64,000 nucleotides of DNA, taken from assembly GCA_905182985.1 (NCBI GenBank), contig CAJJDN010000088.1, positions 248,001 through 312,000 on the forward strand. Direction: 5' to 3'. Below are positions 50,690 to 63,950 of this stretch, piece by piece. Within the stretch, counting starts at the first letter, position 1. Each line of letters opens with the position of its first letter. A program made the position numbers and the translations under genes. The DNA comes from Paramecium sonneborni. Taxonomy: Eukaryota > Ciliophora > Oligohymenophorea > Peniculida > Parameciidae. The notes below the pieces were generated by a model. The model ran no database searches. It was given only the letters and a program-made list of their open reading frames with translations, and was not told where the DNA came from.

Positions 50690-52425
50690 TCATTTTAACT
50701 GACCTCCATTTGAACCTGTAAATCTGGTCGAACTACTCTTAACTTTCTTTTTTAACATTTTTTCTTCCTCATCCTACTTATCATCTTCCATTCCTAGAGC
50801 ATAAATCATTTAATCCATATCTGCCATCTCCATTATATCATCTACTTTTTCTTTGAAATATTAATGTTAATGATATAATGTACTTGTTTATTATAAATCT
50901 TGATGACTCTCCCAATAAGCCCCGTTCTTTCTTTCTAAACAACTATCCTTTCTAACCTTATACACAATATTATTTCCTTCAATTTACATCAAAGAAAATG
51001 GTAATACACTCTTCGAATTGACTTGTTGTTAAGCATTCTATATCTTATATATAGGAAATGAATCTGATAAGACTTGATCAAAATTTAATTAATATTTTCT
51101 AGCCTCTAAATATAAAGTAGCTAAGAATTTAGCAACACTTTCCATCTTCTCATCAGGTGGTTCTTAAGGAATCTAAGGTATTGGTGGAGGTGGAACTTAA
51201 ATAGGTTAGATAAATTCAATTGGAGGAATAATAGGAGGTAGTTTTTCTTCAATTTTAGATTTATCAGCAATTAGATCTTCAATCTATTTTTCATATTTAA
51301 GAATCTAATCCTCTTTTCTTTACTTTTCTTTCTTTTATTATTCGTTTAATTCTCTCCATTAAAGTATTTCTTTTGAAATGTTATCAAACATCTCATCAGC
51401 TCTATCAATAATATTAATTGAACATTTATCTAAACATTCCCTAACAAAACAATCCTTAGACCATAATCTTATTTCTGCATTATTATCTTTTTCTTTTTTT
51501 GATGAGTCAAAAAACTCTTTAATGAATTTACAAAAGTTGAATCTCCTTTCAATTTCCATAGCTTTTTCTCTCTAAATACTTTAATCAATAATATTTGAAA
51601 CAATCAAAAGATCTTTTTTTAACAAGACTATTTTCTAACCTAAATTTTCCATTTCATTGACTCCTCTTGTATTTTGGGGATTAACTCTTCTTAATTTCAT
51701 AGTTCTGTCCATAGGTTAAGTTCTAGGACGAAAGGCTAAATGAGGATTACTATCTTCATAATAGGGATGCATAAGTAATCTAGTTAATGATCGAGAGAAA
51801 TGTTATCTCTGCTTTTTAAAATAGTTATATAGTTGTTCCTAAGCAACAATTTACTGGCTAATCGTTCGTGGTAAATTTGGTTTGAGTTTAAGAAATTCAC
51901 TAAAATCAATTTCCACATCTTTTCCACTCTTAGAGTCAAGGAGCGCAAGGTACAACTCAAAATCTTCAATAGTAATAGGGGTTTATAGTTTTTCATTTAT
52001 GGTTGATAAGAAATGTAAATCTTCTTCAGTTAATTCATAAGTAGTAGCATCTGGATAGACAGGAGCCTTATATAGAATGTAATCCTCGCGACATTTTGAT
52101 GGAAGTTGTGATTTTAGTGAAGACTCTTCATATTATTTAGGTCTAAATAATAATGAGTATAATATAAAATAAATAAGGCGGGTAAGGAGGATCAAGAAAT
52201 GAAAATTCACATTATAGAAAAGTGAATTCCGCTCTCTTGAAGCTCTCTTTTAGTAATTAAACAAATGTGTGCAATTTACTTTTCTTTCATGAGCTAATCA
52301 GGAGTAATGATTTATTCTGTGTTTTTGATTTCTACTTCTTATCCTTCAGCACTGTTAAATGCATCTAGAGTGCCTATAGTAAGCACTGGCTTTGTTGAAT
52401 CAATCTGTCTAGGTCTTTATTTCAT
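50690..52425 (-). CDS. EPL1: Enhancer of polycomb-like protein (NuA4 subunit)
   Basis: 555 residues with one unusually long 68-nt intron at 52143-52210; exact frame. N-terminal region MKQRPRQIDSTKPVLTIGTL, then ELTEEDLHFLSTINE, FELYLALLDSKSGKDVEIDF, and the family core HPYYEDSNPHLAFRPR, RTMKLRRVNPQNTRGVNEME, LLKKDLLIVSNIIDQSIQRE. This is the EPcA/E(Pc) layout: a D..FL segment, the dPY.AFR.R box and the R..K.R basic helix followed by the RE helix. EPL1 holds together the piccolo NuA4/TIP60 histone acetyltransferase module that acetylates H4 and H2A. A Pro-rich stretch (VPPPPIPQIPQEPPDE) lies in the C-terminal third. Assignment from motif pattern; no alignment was run. Confidence 0.8.
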
Positions 52426-53367
52426 TTTCTGCACTTAGACCAATCGATTAATAATTAAAGAAACTTGAATAATATGGGAAGATACTATCTCAAGCAATAA
52501 GAAAACAATACAAATCAAACATATAACACAACAAAACTCTTCTTTTTATATTATTGCTTCTCTAATCTTCATTCTTCAACTAACTCTCAAATTCTATCAT
52601 CTAGTCTCCCTTTTACTCATTTCTTTTCTTTCCTATTCAATTCTCTTTTCTTCTCTCCATCATCCCTACATATGTTTAATATAATAATTAATGAACCATA
52701 TTCAAATTGTTTGATAAATTAGATCACTCTTTCTGAAAATTCAACTCTCATATTCTTTTAATAGTTCAAGGCCTTCTTCAATATTATTTTAAGTCTCCAT
52801 AAGATTTTCAATTCAATAATCTACAACTAAATCATAAACCTAAAGATTCAAACTATTGTATATTAGGCTCCTTTTAAACAATATCATCAACTTTGTTATT
52901 ATTCATCCTATAATTTACAATTATCCCCTATTTATACTTATTGCTTTTACTTTTTATTCCTATCAATTACACAAACCAAATTACACTTCATTTACAATTA
53001 CATAATATTCATCAACCTAAACCATCATTATTAATATAGATTTTCTATTTTAAGATATCCCCTTTAAAGTAAGATTATATATAATCTAGATCTTAAATTT
53101 GTAGTGATAATAACCATCTACTCATTCAAACAAGCAATTTATCAAAAATCAATAGAAATAATAAAAAATACTATTATACCTATCTATTTCTCTTTTCTAG
53201 TCTAAATCAAATCAATTTATTAATTTCTATCAGAACTATTGATGAAAAAGAATAACTTAGAAAATTACAAATATTTATGGAAAAATTGAAAAAATTATAA
53301 CGAATTTTAAATTCGAACGAATTAATAGAAAAAGAAAAAGAAAAATATAGATGAAGAAAAATAATAA
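52426..53367. other. Pyrimidine-rich gene desert
   Basis: 942 bp. From about 52500 to 53040 the plus strand is C/T-rich and the minus strand purine-rich, the bias of Paramecium coding strands, yet TGA interrupts every minus frame. It may be an eroded minus-strand gene. The part after 53220 is A-rich and may include 5' sequence of the next ORF, whose frame stays open upstream of the ATG chosen. Confidence 0.45.
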
Positions 53368-53922
53368 ATGATGAGGAATAAAAAGACTCAATCTTCAATA
53401 AGAAATCAGAGAAAGGATTAAGAAAGACAAATGTAGTTGAAAATACAGAAAGCTTTGGAATTCAGATTTTATTAAGTGAAAGAAGACATCATTGAAAATT
53501 TCGATAATTTTCATTATGATTTATTAAATATCAACTTAAATGAAGAGAATAAACGAAAAAAGGATTCATTTTATTATTTAATCCAATATATATATAAATT
53601 CTATTAAATTAAGAAAAAAAATGAAATAGAAATATCTAAATAATATGAACTTCTAATAACTCATAAATTAAGAAAATCAATAAATGGCATATTATATATC
53701 AAAATTAAGAATTATTATTACGAAAAAATAAACAAATTATTGAATTATGTATACACAAAAGATTGTAATTATATAAATGAAATTTAGATATTTAATAAGT
53801 ATTTAATAGTATATGGTTACTTATTAATTAATAGATATTTTAACAATCTTAAAAGATAAGCAATGATCTAAAGGATGCAACATTTTTTTCAATATTTTTT
53901 GTTTAAAAATCATTAAAAATGA
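53368..53922 (+). CDS. Hypothetical protein, Lys/Tyr/Asn-rich
   Basis: 184 residues, no intron, from ATGATGAGG to TGA at 53920-53922. Begins MMRNKKTQSSIRNQRKDQER and continues with helical, Lys/Glu-rich sequence (VKEDIIENFDNFHYDLLNIN) and an aromatic, Ile/Tyr/Asn-rich C-terminus (LIVYGYLLINRYFNNLKR). No domain recognised. The frame is also open for about 45 codons upstream without an ATG, so the true start or an upstream exon may lie further left. It could be a remnant. Confidence 0.45.
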
Positions 53923-54077
53923 AGAGGAGTAAGAAGTATTTTTGAAGAGATTGATAATAAAAAAAGTGAAATGACAATAAAGGATAAATTAGATGTAGAA
54001 AATTGTTAGAGATGTTGAATTATAAGATTGGATGTTGAATATTATAATGATAAAGATGATTGAATTTAATTTATTTA

Positions 54078-55710
54078 ATGGGGGAGAAAAGAATTGACAA
54101 ATATCTGTTCAATCCTAAAGATCTTATTGGAGAAGGGTCATATGCTTAAGTATACAGAGGACGAGATGAAAAGACAGGAGTAAAAGTGGCTATAAAAGTG
54201 TTAAACAAATCAGTGATAAATGCGTATTTAAGATTGATGAAAGTTTAGAGACGACTATTTAAGAGAAGGTTTGATCTCAGAGATAAAAGTGATGTAGAAA
54301 TTAAAGAGTCCAAACATTGTATAATTAATGGATGTAATGGAGACGAATAATAACTATTATATAATTCAAGAATATTGCGATAGTGGAGATTTAGATAAAT
54401 TAATTGAAAAGTATTAATAATATCTATGATTAGCTATGGAGCTTAAAAGAAAACAATGCCTGAGAAAGATGCAGTAAAATTTATGATTGATATTTTGAAT
54501 GGATTTATTCAACTAATAAAGAATGGTATTATTCATAGAGATTTAAAACCAGCCAACATTTTAATAGACAAAGGAGTATGAATATATATATATAATTCTA
54601 GACTTTCAAATTAGCAGATTTTGGATTTGCAAAATGTGTTGACAATTTTAAAAAGGATATGTTGGCTTCATTAGTAGGAACACCTTTGTATATGTCACCA
54701 TAAATCTTAGATAATAAAAAATATACTTCTAAAACTGATATTTGGAGTATAGCATTTATCTTTTATGAAGCACTGTTTGGTAAAAGTAACTTATCTCTTT
54801 TTTATCATTCTTTTAGCTCCTTGGACTGCTAGATCACCATAAGAATTACTAAAGAATATTAGAAATTAACCTTTACAGTTTAAAGGACCTTAAATATCAA
54901 AAGAAGCATAAGAGTTTCTTATTGGCTGTTTGTAAGCTGAAGAAAAAGATAGATTATCTTGGGATGAAATCTATCGACATCCTTTATTTAAAGGACATTT
55001 CACTGATTTTATTAAAAATGTAAGCATTTTAGAAGACAAAGCTACTTATCTTATTAATGATATAAGACAAATGATTATTAAAGAATAAATTGATATTGGA
55101 GAATTGTTTGCTGAACTTGATATGACTAAAGATAAAGCATTAAATGTTAATGAATTAGGTAAATTTCTACAAAGAGTTGATAAAAATCTTACAAGAGAAG
55201 AGATTGAATATATATTTAATAAATTTGATGATGATGGAAATAATTTAATTGAGTTCAATGAATTCAAAAAATGGTTAGAAGAAAATGATGTAATAATTAT
55301 TAACAATTTTCTTAGTGTAGAATGACTGCATCTGAAGTTAGTAGAACTAAAAAGAAGGTTAGTATTCTTATGAAACCATAATAAGATATTTAAGCAGGAT
55401 CTCTTGATGATAGAGCAAGAATTGTAATTGAAAAACTTAAGATATCCATTGTCAAATATAATATCAATCTCTTAGATTTGTTTAACAAAGTAAATCTTTC
55501 TATTATTTCTAGTATGATAAATCAGCTAATCATGAATTAGATGTCTAAGAATTAGGCAAATTATTAAAGAGAATTGATCAAACTGTTACAGATGAAGAAG
55601 CAAAAGCCATCTTTACATTTTTTGATCATAATAAAGATGGATCAGTTTCATTTAATGAATTTGAGTTTGTTTTGAAAGAATGCTTAGTTAAATAAAAAAT
55701 CAAATAGTGA
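54078..55710 (+). CDS. Calcium-dependent (EF-hand) protein kinase
   Basis: 490 residues after six introns at 54213-54243, 54411-54433, 54576-54601, 54786-54816, 55290-55315 and 55490-55512; exact frame. Kinase domain: Gly loop IGEGSYAQVYRG, VAIKVLNK (Lys), LKSPNIVQLMDVMETNNNYY, HRDLKPANIL, ADFGFAKC, GTPLYMSPQIL (the usual APE Glu is Gln, encoded TAA), DIWSIAFIFYEALFGKTPW, and the end RLSWDEIYRHPLFKGHF. The kinase is nearer the ULK/Atg1-like type than plant CDPK. Four EF-hand segments follow: DMTKDKALNVNE, DDDGNNLIEFNE, DKSANHELDVQE and DHNKDGSVSFNE; the first and third lack the usual Gly. The fifth intron joins the two EF pairs; without it an apparent stop splits the gene. Ca2+ should control the kinase. 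Confidence 0.9.
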
Positions 55711-56315
55711 CCATGATATATTTAAATATCATTCAAAATTAAAAAATATTTTTTAAAAGAAATTTTTTAATTTAATTCCTAATCAGTTATTTTCTAATCT
55801 CTCAAATATCCTTAATATATTGTTAATGATCTATATTTCTAAATTTTTATCAAATTCCTCATTATTTGAGAGAACTCAAAAAATTAAGGATGTTTAAGTT
55901 TGAAAAAAATATTTAATTTATGAACAAAGAAATATGAATTTGAATTTTAAGTAATTTTTAAATAAAATACTTTTCACTTTGATTAATTTATAAATATATT
56001 CTTATATATATGTATTATTTTAATTAAAAATTAAACTGATAGAATATTAAAAAAAGTTGATAAATACTTGATCATCATTATAAATTCCAAAGCTATGATG
56101 ATTAAAAGATAAATTTTGAGTTATCTAAAATTAACTAACTACTCTATGACTAGTGAATTATTGAAAGAAATTTTCAATTACATAATTTTGTTAACTAAGA
56201 TTATTATCTTTACAATTCAAAAAAGATATTAGGAATTATTTTTTCATTCCTTTTTTTTAAAGTAGAAAAAGGATAATATATAAAATTAATAATTTAGATA
56301 CCAAGCATATCATTA
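55711..56315. other. AT-rich convergent 3' region
   Basis: 605 bp between the convergent kinase and EI24-like genes. No gene, strong hairpin or repeat was recognised. Confidence 0.5.
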
Positions 56316-57372
56316 TCAAGCAATTCCTATTAAAGAATTGTATATCTTCATAAATATAATAATCGCTTTATTCAATGGATTTATAACATATGGTCTTAAT
56401 CCTCTTGCTAGTGTGAACCATCCAATAGTTTTTCTTAACTTAGTTTTATATACTTTATCATTTTCTGCCATTTTCAAATGATGTTCATATGATGTTCTCG
56501 GTATTCCATTTTCACCTAAAAAATTTTTAATCAAAAGATCAACATCTAAATAAGCTTCATTTCATACTTTCACTAAATGATTTCTCTTCTATCTCTGTGA
56601 TTAAAGGGGCATCAATCTAAAATTCTCTTAATAAGCATATTGGAGATAAAATTGAAAAAACTATACCTAGTTTTGGAAAACTAAAATAGACATTTAAAAT
56701 ATATGATAATATGACTGAATAACCTATTAAATATCCTATGTAGGTATGCAAATAATAAGGCAAGTGATCCTAGTAAGGAATCTTTAATGAAATATAACCT
56801 GTTGTTATATAAACGGCATAAAGTAAATAATCGACGTGTTTAATTATAAATGAGATTATTGTATTTTCAGGCAAAATTATTACTAAGATGTCAAATAATG
56901 AAGTTTGAAGCAATAGCAAAAAACTGAAAAGCAAAGCCTATAAGGTTAATTTAATTTAATCAATAATAGTAGAAAATCCTACATTGTTATCTCTTTTTAG
57001 ATTGTAAATAAAAAATTGTCTATTCTATTTTACATTAGTTTCATATTAAATAGCTGTTTAGGTAATCTTTCCAACATAAACTAATTATCGAATATTGTTT
57101 TCTAGGTACAATAGCACAGGTATAATTTAAATCAACAATAATATTAGTTTAGGAATCGATAATATTGATAAAAAATACACAAGCAAGTCAATTAGAAAAA
57201 TGATTGCTAATTTTATACCAGCAAATTCGATTGCTTACCTTAAATATCTTTTAATTTCAATGCAATGTTTCTCTCGAGGATCTAAAGCATACCATCTTAT
57301 TCCCTTCATGAATTTAATACTATCAAATAATCCATAAAGGAAAAGTATTGATTAAGTTTGTATATATTACAT
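56316..57372 (-). CDS. EI24-like multi-pass membrane protein
   Basis: 344 residues with a 22-nt intron at 56546-56567; exact frame. Start MQYIQTQSILFLYGLFDSIK; the segment GLFDSIKFMKGIRWYALDPR resembles the G-x-x-D-S-I...LD-R start of EI24/PIG8. Several hydrophobic helices follow (GIKLAIIFLIDLLVYFLSIL, LTLQALLFSFLLLLQTSLFD, LPYYLHTYIGYLIGYSVILS), and the stretch LGIVFSILSPICLLREF corresponds to the FSILFPLFIIS region of EI24. A soluble basic C-terminus follows (GIPRTSYEHHLKMAENDKVY). EI24 proteins sit in the endoplasmic reticulum and act in autophagy and apoptosis in animals. The match is by eye only; an unrelated polytopic protein is possible. Confidence 0.6.
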
Positions 57373-58477
57373 TTTAATTATATAATTGACTTTATTNCAA
57401 GCAATTCCTATTAAAGAATTGTATATCTTCATAAATATAATAATCGCTTTATTCAATGGATTTATAACATATGGTCTTAATCCTCTTGCTAGTGTGAACC
57501 ATCCAATAGTTTTTCTTAACTTAGTTTTATATACTTTATCATTTTCTGCCATTTTCAAATGATGTTCATATGATGTTCTCGGTATTCCATTTTCACCTAA
57601 AAAATTTTTAATCAAAAGATCAACATCTAAATAAGCTTCATTTCATACTTTCACTAAATGATTTCTCTTCTATCTCTGTGATTAAAGGGGCATCAATCTA
57701 AAATTCTCTTAATAAGCATATTGGAGATAAAATTGAAAAAACTATACCTAGTTTTGGAAAACTAAAATAGACATTTAAAATATATGATAATATGACTGAA
57801 TAACCTATTAAATATCCTATGTAGGTATGCAAATAATAAGGCAAGTGATCCTAGTAAGGAATCTTTAATGAAATATAACCTGTTGTTATATAAACGGCAT
57901 AAAGTAAATAATCGACGTGTTTAATTATAAATGAGATTATTGTATTTTCAGGCAAAATTATTACTAAGATGTCAAATAATGAAGTTTGAAGCAATAGCAA
58001 AAAACTGAAAAGCAAAGCCTATAAGGTTAATTTAATTTAATCAATAATAGTAGAAAATCCTACATTGTTATCTCTTTTTAGATTGTAAATAAAAAATTGT
58101 CTATTCTATTTTACATTAGTTTCATATTAAATAGCTGTTTAGGTAATCTTTCCAACATAAACTAATTATCGAATATTGTTTTCTAGGTACAATAGCACAG
58201 GTATAATTTAAATCAACAATAATATTAGTTTAGGAATCGATAATATTGATAAAAAATACACAAGCAAGTCAATTAGAAAAATGATTGCTAATTTTATACC
58301 AGCAAATTCGATTGCTTACCTTAAATATCTTTTAATTTCAATGCAATGTTTCTCTCGAGGATCTAAAGCATACCATCTTATTCCCTTCATGAATTTAATA
58401 CTATCAAATAATCCATAAAGGAAAAGTATTGATTAAGTTTGTATATATTACATTTTAATTATATAATTGACTTTATT
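56317..58477. repeat. Unmerged contig-end overlap around the N at 57397
   Basis: 56317-57396 and 57398-58477 (1080 bp each) appear identical, directly repeated and separated by one N. The left unique flank meets the first copy and the right unique flank (TATTTTAAAATTTAC) meets the second. Third instance of the same assembly signature. Confidence 0.93.
57398..58453 (-). CDS. Second appearance of the EI24-like gene (assembly duplicate)
   Basis: Same sequence as 56317-57372 with start at 58453-58451; it lacks only the last base of its stop codon because the N at 57397 replaces it. Identity includes the intron and flanks. There is almost certainly one gene, not a tandem pair; this entry is kept so that the reader does not count two. 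Confidence 0.85.
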
Positions 58478-58858
58478 TATTTTAAAATTTACATTCTAGC
58501 AACATTTTTCTATTATTTTTTAATAAAATCTTAATTCAATTATTTCTATTAAATTTCAATTTTATTTTCATAGCATAATCTCATTTACAAAATATTATTT
58601 GAAAGAATATAATTTACCTAAATTTTGCACTTATTAAGTAAATTATAAATACCCACAAACAATATTAATCATATATTAATACAATATAAAATTGAAAGAA
58701 GGGAATTTGTTATATAAAAGATTTAAATTATCTATAAATTTTGAGAAAAGATATTGTAAATTGTAATAATTTAAAATGAGATTGAATTTTGTAAAATGTT
58801 TGGCTATTTTATTATCAAATTATTAATAATAATAATACTTAATAAAATAATTAACGAA
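58478..58858. other. AT-rich divergent intergenic region
   Basis: 381 bp carrying the promoters of the EI24-like gene (minus) and the STK32-like kinase (plus). Nothing else seen. Confidence 0.5.
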
Positions 58859-60942
58859 ATGAGTCAATCGACTGCAAAAAACTTGAGAGATTTGCTTATA
58901 AAATAATAACTTAATAGTAAAATAAAATTTAAAGGTGAACCGTTGAATAAAATTCAATAAAATAGAAAATAATCATCAGGTAATTGGGATAAAAAAGTAG
59001 ATATTACTTAATGTTATTGTAATTAAAAGAATTGTAATATTTGTATAAAGAAGAGAGTTGTAATAAATGCATCACCTTTGTTAAAAGTTAAGGTAAGTAC
59101 AAAAAATTAGGCAGGTGAACTTGAAAGTAAAAGAGAGATTAAAGTAACAAGTTCAATTTCAGCACATCAATCCCCTAATCGTGAAAAACAATATTAGATG
59201 CAATAAATGTTTTTACAAAAACAGATTTAAAGCAATTTATAATAATTATAAGAATAACGTCCTTAGTCAAGATAAGCACCTAAAGAGTAAGTAAAAAAAC
59301 CATAATTTTATCATAATATGGATAATTTTATGAATAATTACTATTAAAAAAGCAATTTGAGCAATTCTTAGTTATATGAAAACAGTTACAATGTAAAATC
59401 AAAAGTAATTTAAAAACGAGTAGAATCTAAGAGTCATGTATTAAGTAATACTTAAACATCATTTAAATTGAAATTGAATTAATAAGGGCCAAAATTTTCA
59501 GCTGTATCTTAATTAAATTTTAATTAGATAATTAATTCTGGATTAATTGAATCGGCTCCAAACTCTCCAAATAATCATGAAAATTCAACAAAAAGCAAAA
59601 TAACTCCAAATGACTCTATTTCAAAAAGCAAAATAATTCCTAATGATTAAATTTCAAAAAATAAAATAAATTAGAATGATTAAAAATCAAGTGAGATTAG
59701 AAGAAAATCAACAGGTGAGATTTCTGAGAAAACTCAAATTCTTAGTTTAAAGTTAGAGGAATAAGTTAGTAGAATGCATTTTAAATTTTTATATGTAATA
59801 GGAAAAGGTGGATTTGGAAGGGTTTGGAGAGTAGAAATGAAGAAAAATAAGAAATTGTTTGCATTAAAAGAAATGTCAAAAGCAAAAGTAATTTAAAAAA
59901 GAAGTGTAAATTCAGTTTTAAATGAGAAATATTTATTAGAACATTTGCATCATCCTTTTTTAGTTAATATGTGGTATGCATTTTAAGATAGAGAGAATTT
60001 ATTTTTGATAATTGATTTATTAACAGGTGGTGATCTAAGATTTCATTTAGGGAAGATGAGAAGATTTAGTGAAGCATAAACTAGTAAAGATAAATTATTA
60101 AAATAGAGTTTTTTGTAGCTTGTATATTATTGGCTTTAACTTATTTACATTAAAATGGAATAATTCATAGAGATTTAAAACCTGAAAATTTAGTATTAGA
60201 TGAGGATGGATATATGAGATTAACTGACTTGGGTATAGCTAGAATGAATAAAGGAAATAATGCTGGAGATACATCAGGAACACCTGGATATATGGCACCA
60301 GAAGTTATGTGTAGAATGGATCATTCAGTTGTTACTGATTATTATGCATTAGGAGTTATAACATATGAATTAATGCTTGGAAGAAGACCATATAATGGTA
60401 GAACTAGATAAGATATCAGAGAATAAATTCTAGCTAAGTAAGTTCAAGTAAAAAAGGAAGAATTACCTTAAGGATGGAGTGAAAGTTCTCTAGATTTTGT
60501 TAATTAGGTATTAAAATAATTGAATTATATTATAGTTAATATTAAGAAAACCAGAAAGAAGATTAGGGTGTAATGGAATTGAAGAAATTTTACATCATTC
60601 TTGGTTGAAAGGGTATCCTTGGGATGATTTAATTAAAAAGAAAGTTTAAGCTCTTTATGTTCCTGGGGTATTTTTTATTTTATACATAATTCTAGGCGGT
60701 TGATGATAATTTCGATTTTCAAAATTAGATTTCAGAAGAAACATAATTAGATGATGAATAAATATTAGAAAATTAAGGACTTTTAAGAAGAAATACTGTT
60801 TAATGTAAAAAATTTGTAGAATGTAGCATTATTTGATGGGTATAATTTTGATGTTGAATTAAAAAACATTCAGCACTAATAAACATAAAAGAATTAATCT
60901 TAAAGAAAATCATAACCTGTTTCTCCAGAGAAAAGAGTGTGA
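58859..60942 (+). CDS. AGC-type protein kinase, STK32/YANK-like
   Basis: 660 residues after introns at 60084-60106, 60508-60535, 60668-60695 and 60805-60826; exact frame. The first 300 residues are polar and Gln/Ser/Lys-rich, with a Cys cluster (CYCNQKNCNICIKK) at about 52-65 that could bind zinc and a short internal repeat (SKSKITPNDS, SKSKIIPNDQ). The kinase domain follows: IGKGGFGRVWRVE, LFALKEMSKAKVI, LEHLHHPFLVNMWYAFQDRE, GGDLRFHL, HRDLKPENLVLDEDG, TDLGIAR (DLG in place of DFG, seen in some YANK kinases), GTPGYMAPEVM, DYYALGVITYELMLGRRPY and RKPERRLG. All catalytic residues are present, so it should be active. The LFALKEMSK and PF-L-V-N-WYAFQD segments favour STK32/YANK within AGC. The tail is Gln-rich. 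Confidence 0.88.
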
Positions 60943-60971
60943 AATTGAAAATTATTAATTATAAATCATGG

Positions 60972-61801
60972 TCAACTTTTCTTTAATTTCAATTTCTATA
61001 AATCATCCTAGATTTCTTCTTCATAAAGTTTTTATGAAATTTATCTTTTAAGATTTTCATATCTTTCATCAAGTTCTCCATATTTAAGAAGTAAATCATC
61101 AATATAATTATTTTTTTATTCGATTCCTTAAATTAATTCCTCACATTTCTTTTGTAATAATCTAATAACTTCTTAATTTTGAACTACTTTTTCTTATTCT
61201 AAGAGTTTTGCCTTTAACACTTGGATTTCCTATAGGCTTGACTAAGACTCATACCCTTAGGTATTTGTTATGCATCTCTTTAATATCATTTTCTATACGA
61301 GCTTTCAATGTATTTTCTAATTGTTTGTTAAAGTCATTAATAATAAATTAATTATTAGAAGTAAGCTCCTCTAATTCTTATTTTTTGTCATTATATAACT
61401 AAATCAATTGCTAATTCTCTTATTTTAAAGAAGTAATTAATTGATTCAGTTGTCTGATATCTTTATCATAATTTTCTTTAATAGACAATTAATCTTCTAA
61501 TTATTATTTAAAATTCAATAAACTAATTTAACAATCTGAAATGAATTATCTAAATTTTAAGATATGAATACTTCATTTCACAGATTTATAAATGCTGATT
61601 TTCAATAATTTTAACTTATTCCTGATACTTACATTTATATATTCTCAATTCTTCAAGTTGATTATATATTTAAGGTTAGAAAGTTGGATGAATGCTGTTG
61701 TACTTGAATGTTGAATATTTTTAATCATCTGAGATAAAATTTGCTGTTGAATGAGATTAAGTCCTTAAAGGAGATTTGCTGATAATTCGTTAAAATGACA
61801 T
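60972..61801 (-). CDS. Coiled-coil protein, 260 residues
   Basis: Introns at 61550-61571 (22 nt) and 61230-61254 (25 nt) give an exact frame. A polar N-terminus (MSFQRIISKSPLRTQSHST) is followed from about residue 45 by nearly continuous coiled coil: YNQLEELRIYKCKYQEQVKI, DKDIRQLNQLITSLKQENQQ, LIQLYNDKKQELEELTSNNQ, EIQVLKAKLLEQEKVVQNQE, LKRQISQKLYEEEIQDDL. No other domain. Structural (cytoskeletal, basal-body or trafficking) roles are common for such proteins; nothing specific is shown. Convergent with the kinase (29 bp). Confidence 0.75.
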
Positions 61802-61917
61802 AATAAATATAATTTCTAAATTATTTTATAATTTCTGTAGAATATGAAAATAATTGTATATATAATGAAAATAATCCTTAAGTGAAAATATTAATATTAA
61901 TTAAAAAAAGTTTAGGA

Positions 61918-63142
<1,225 letters not shown>

Positions 63143-63182
63143 TTAATATAGATATAAAGTAATGTTATAATTAAATTAAATA

Positions 63183-63476
63183 TCATATTATAAATAATAA
63201 GTTATTATGTTAATAATTAAATGTAGAAATAAACTCATTTCTTTGCAGGTCCCTTTTTTCTTGCTATATATTTTAATCAATCATTCTAATACCATCTTTT
63301 TTTTATTCTTCTTCATACTTCTTTTGATGATCCAATGCTTATTGTTTCAATTATTCAATTGCCAAACGTAATGCTGTAATTTAAGCTTATTTCAACTTAT
63401 CAGCTTCTTCTAATTAAGCCAATTATATTAAGTAAGGCTTTAACATTTCTTTAGCTTCATGCTCTGATTAATCCAT
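63183..63476 (-). CDS. Small coiled-coil protein, 97 residues
   Basis: No intron needed. MDQSEHEAKEMLKPYLIQLA is followed by a clear coiled coil (QLEEADKLKQAQITALRLAI, EQLKQQALDHQKKYEEEQ). Composition and heptad spacing are much better than chance, so the gene is probably real. Function not recognised. Last 25 residues (NEFISTFNYQHNNLLFII) may be read-through of an unrecognised short intron. Confidence 0.6.
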
Positions 63477-63542
63477 TCTAATTTATATAAATATATATAT
63501 TATTAAAAATATTAAGATCTAATTAATAAAGGATAAAAAAAT

Positions 63543-63950
63543 TCAATTTCTTTTTCGTTACTTTTAATTCTTTTAATTACTCATTCCTTATATTGATTTT
63601 AAACTCCAATATCCTCCTCCAAAAATAGCAATAATCAACACTAGAAAAAAAGCATAATGAAAGTAATTTGGTTTTTATATTAAGGAAGACTCTTATGATG
63701 ATTCTTTCCATGCATTCTACCATTCAGATTCAATCTTCTAAGTTTTCTAATATGATTATTTAAGTTTATTTTTTTTGTCCATATCCCCTAAATCTTTTTC
63801 TAATTTCTTAATTATTTTGAGCAATGCTTCCTCTTCGTTTGTTAAACTTACATCTATTCCTATAAATTATTTATAATTAAAGTCTTTAACAACCTCTTTG
63901 TAACCTAAACTTGATAAGATCTAAATCTATTTTAATATTATTTACTTCAT
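63543..63950 (-). CDS. Tail-anchored small membrane protein, 135 residues
   Basis: No intron, exact frame from MKQIILKQIQILSSLGYKEV. An acidic/Leu-rich helical region (NEEEALLKIIKKLEKDLGDM) is followed by a polar helix (KIESEWQNAWKESSQ), one C-terminal transmembrane segment (FHYAFFLVLIIAIFGGGYW) and a short basic end (SNQKNQKQRKRN). This is a tail-anchor layout as in small SNARE-like or organelle adaptor proteins, but no family motif was found. The 5' flank reaches the window edge. Confidence 0.65.

Noticed and set aside
55104..55325. A separate small EF-hand protein, followed by another EF-hand gene overlapping by ATGA
   Set aside because: A 26-nt intron at 55290-55315 removes the apparent stop and joins both EF pairs to the upstream kinase in one exact frame.
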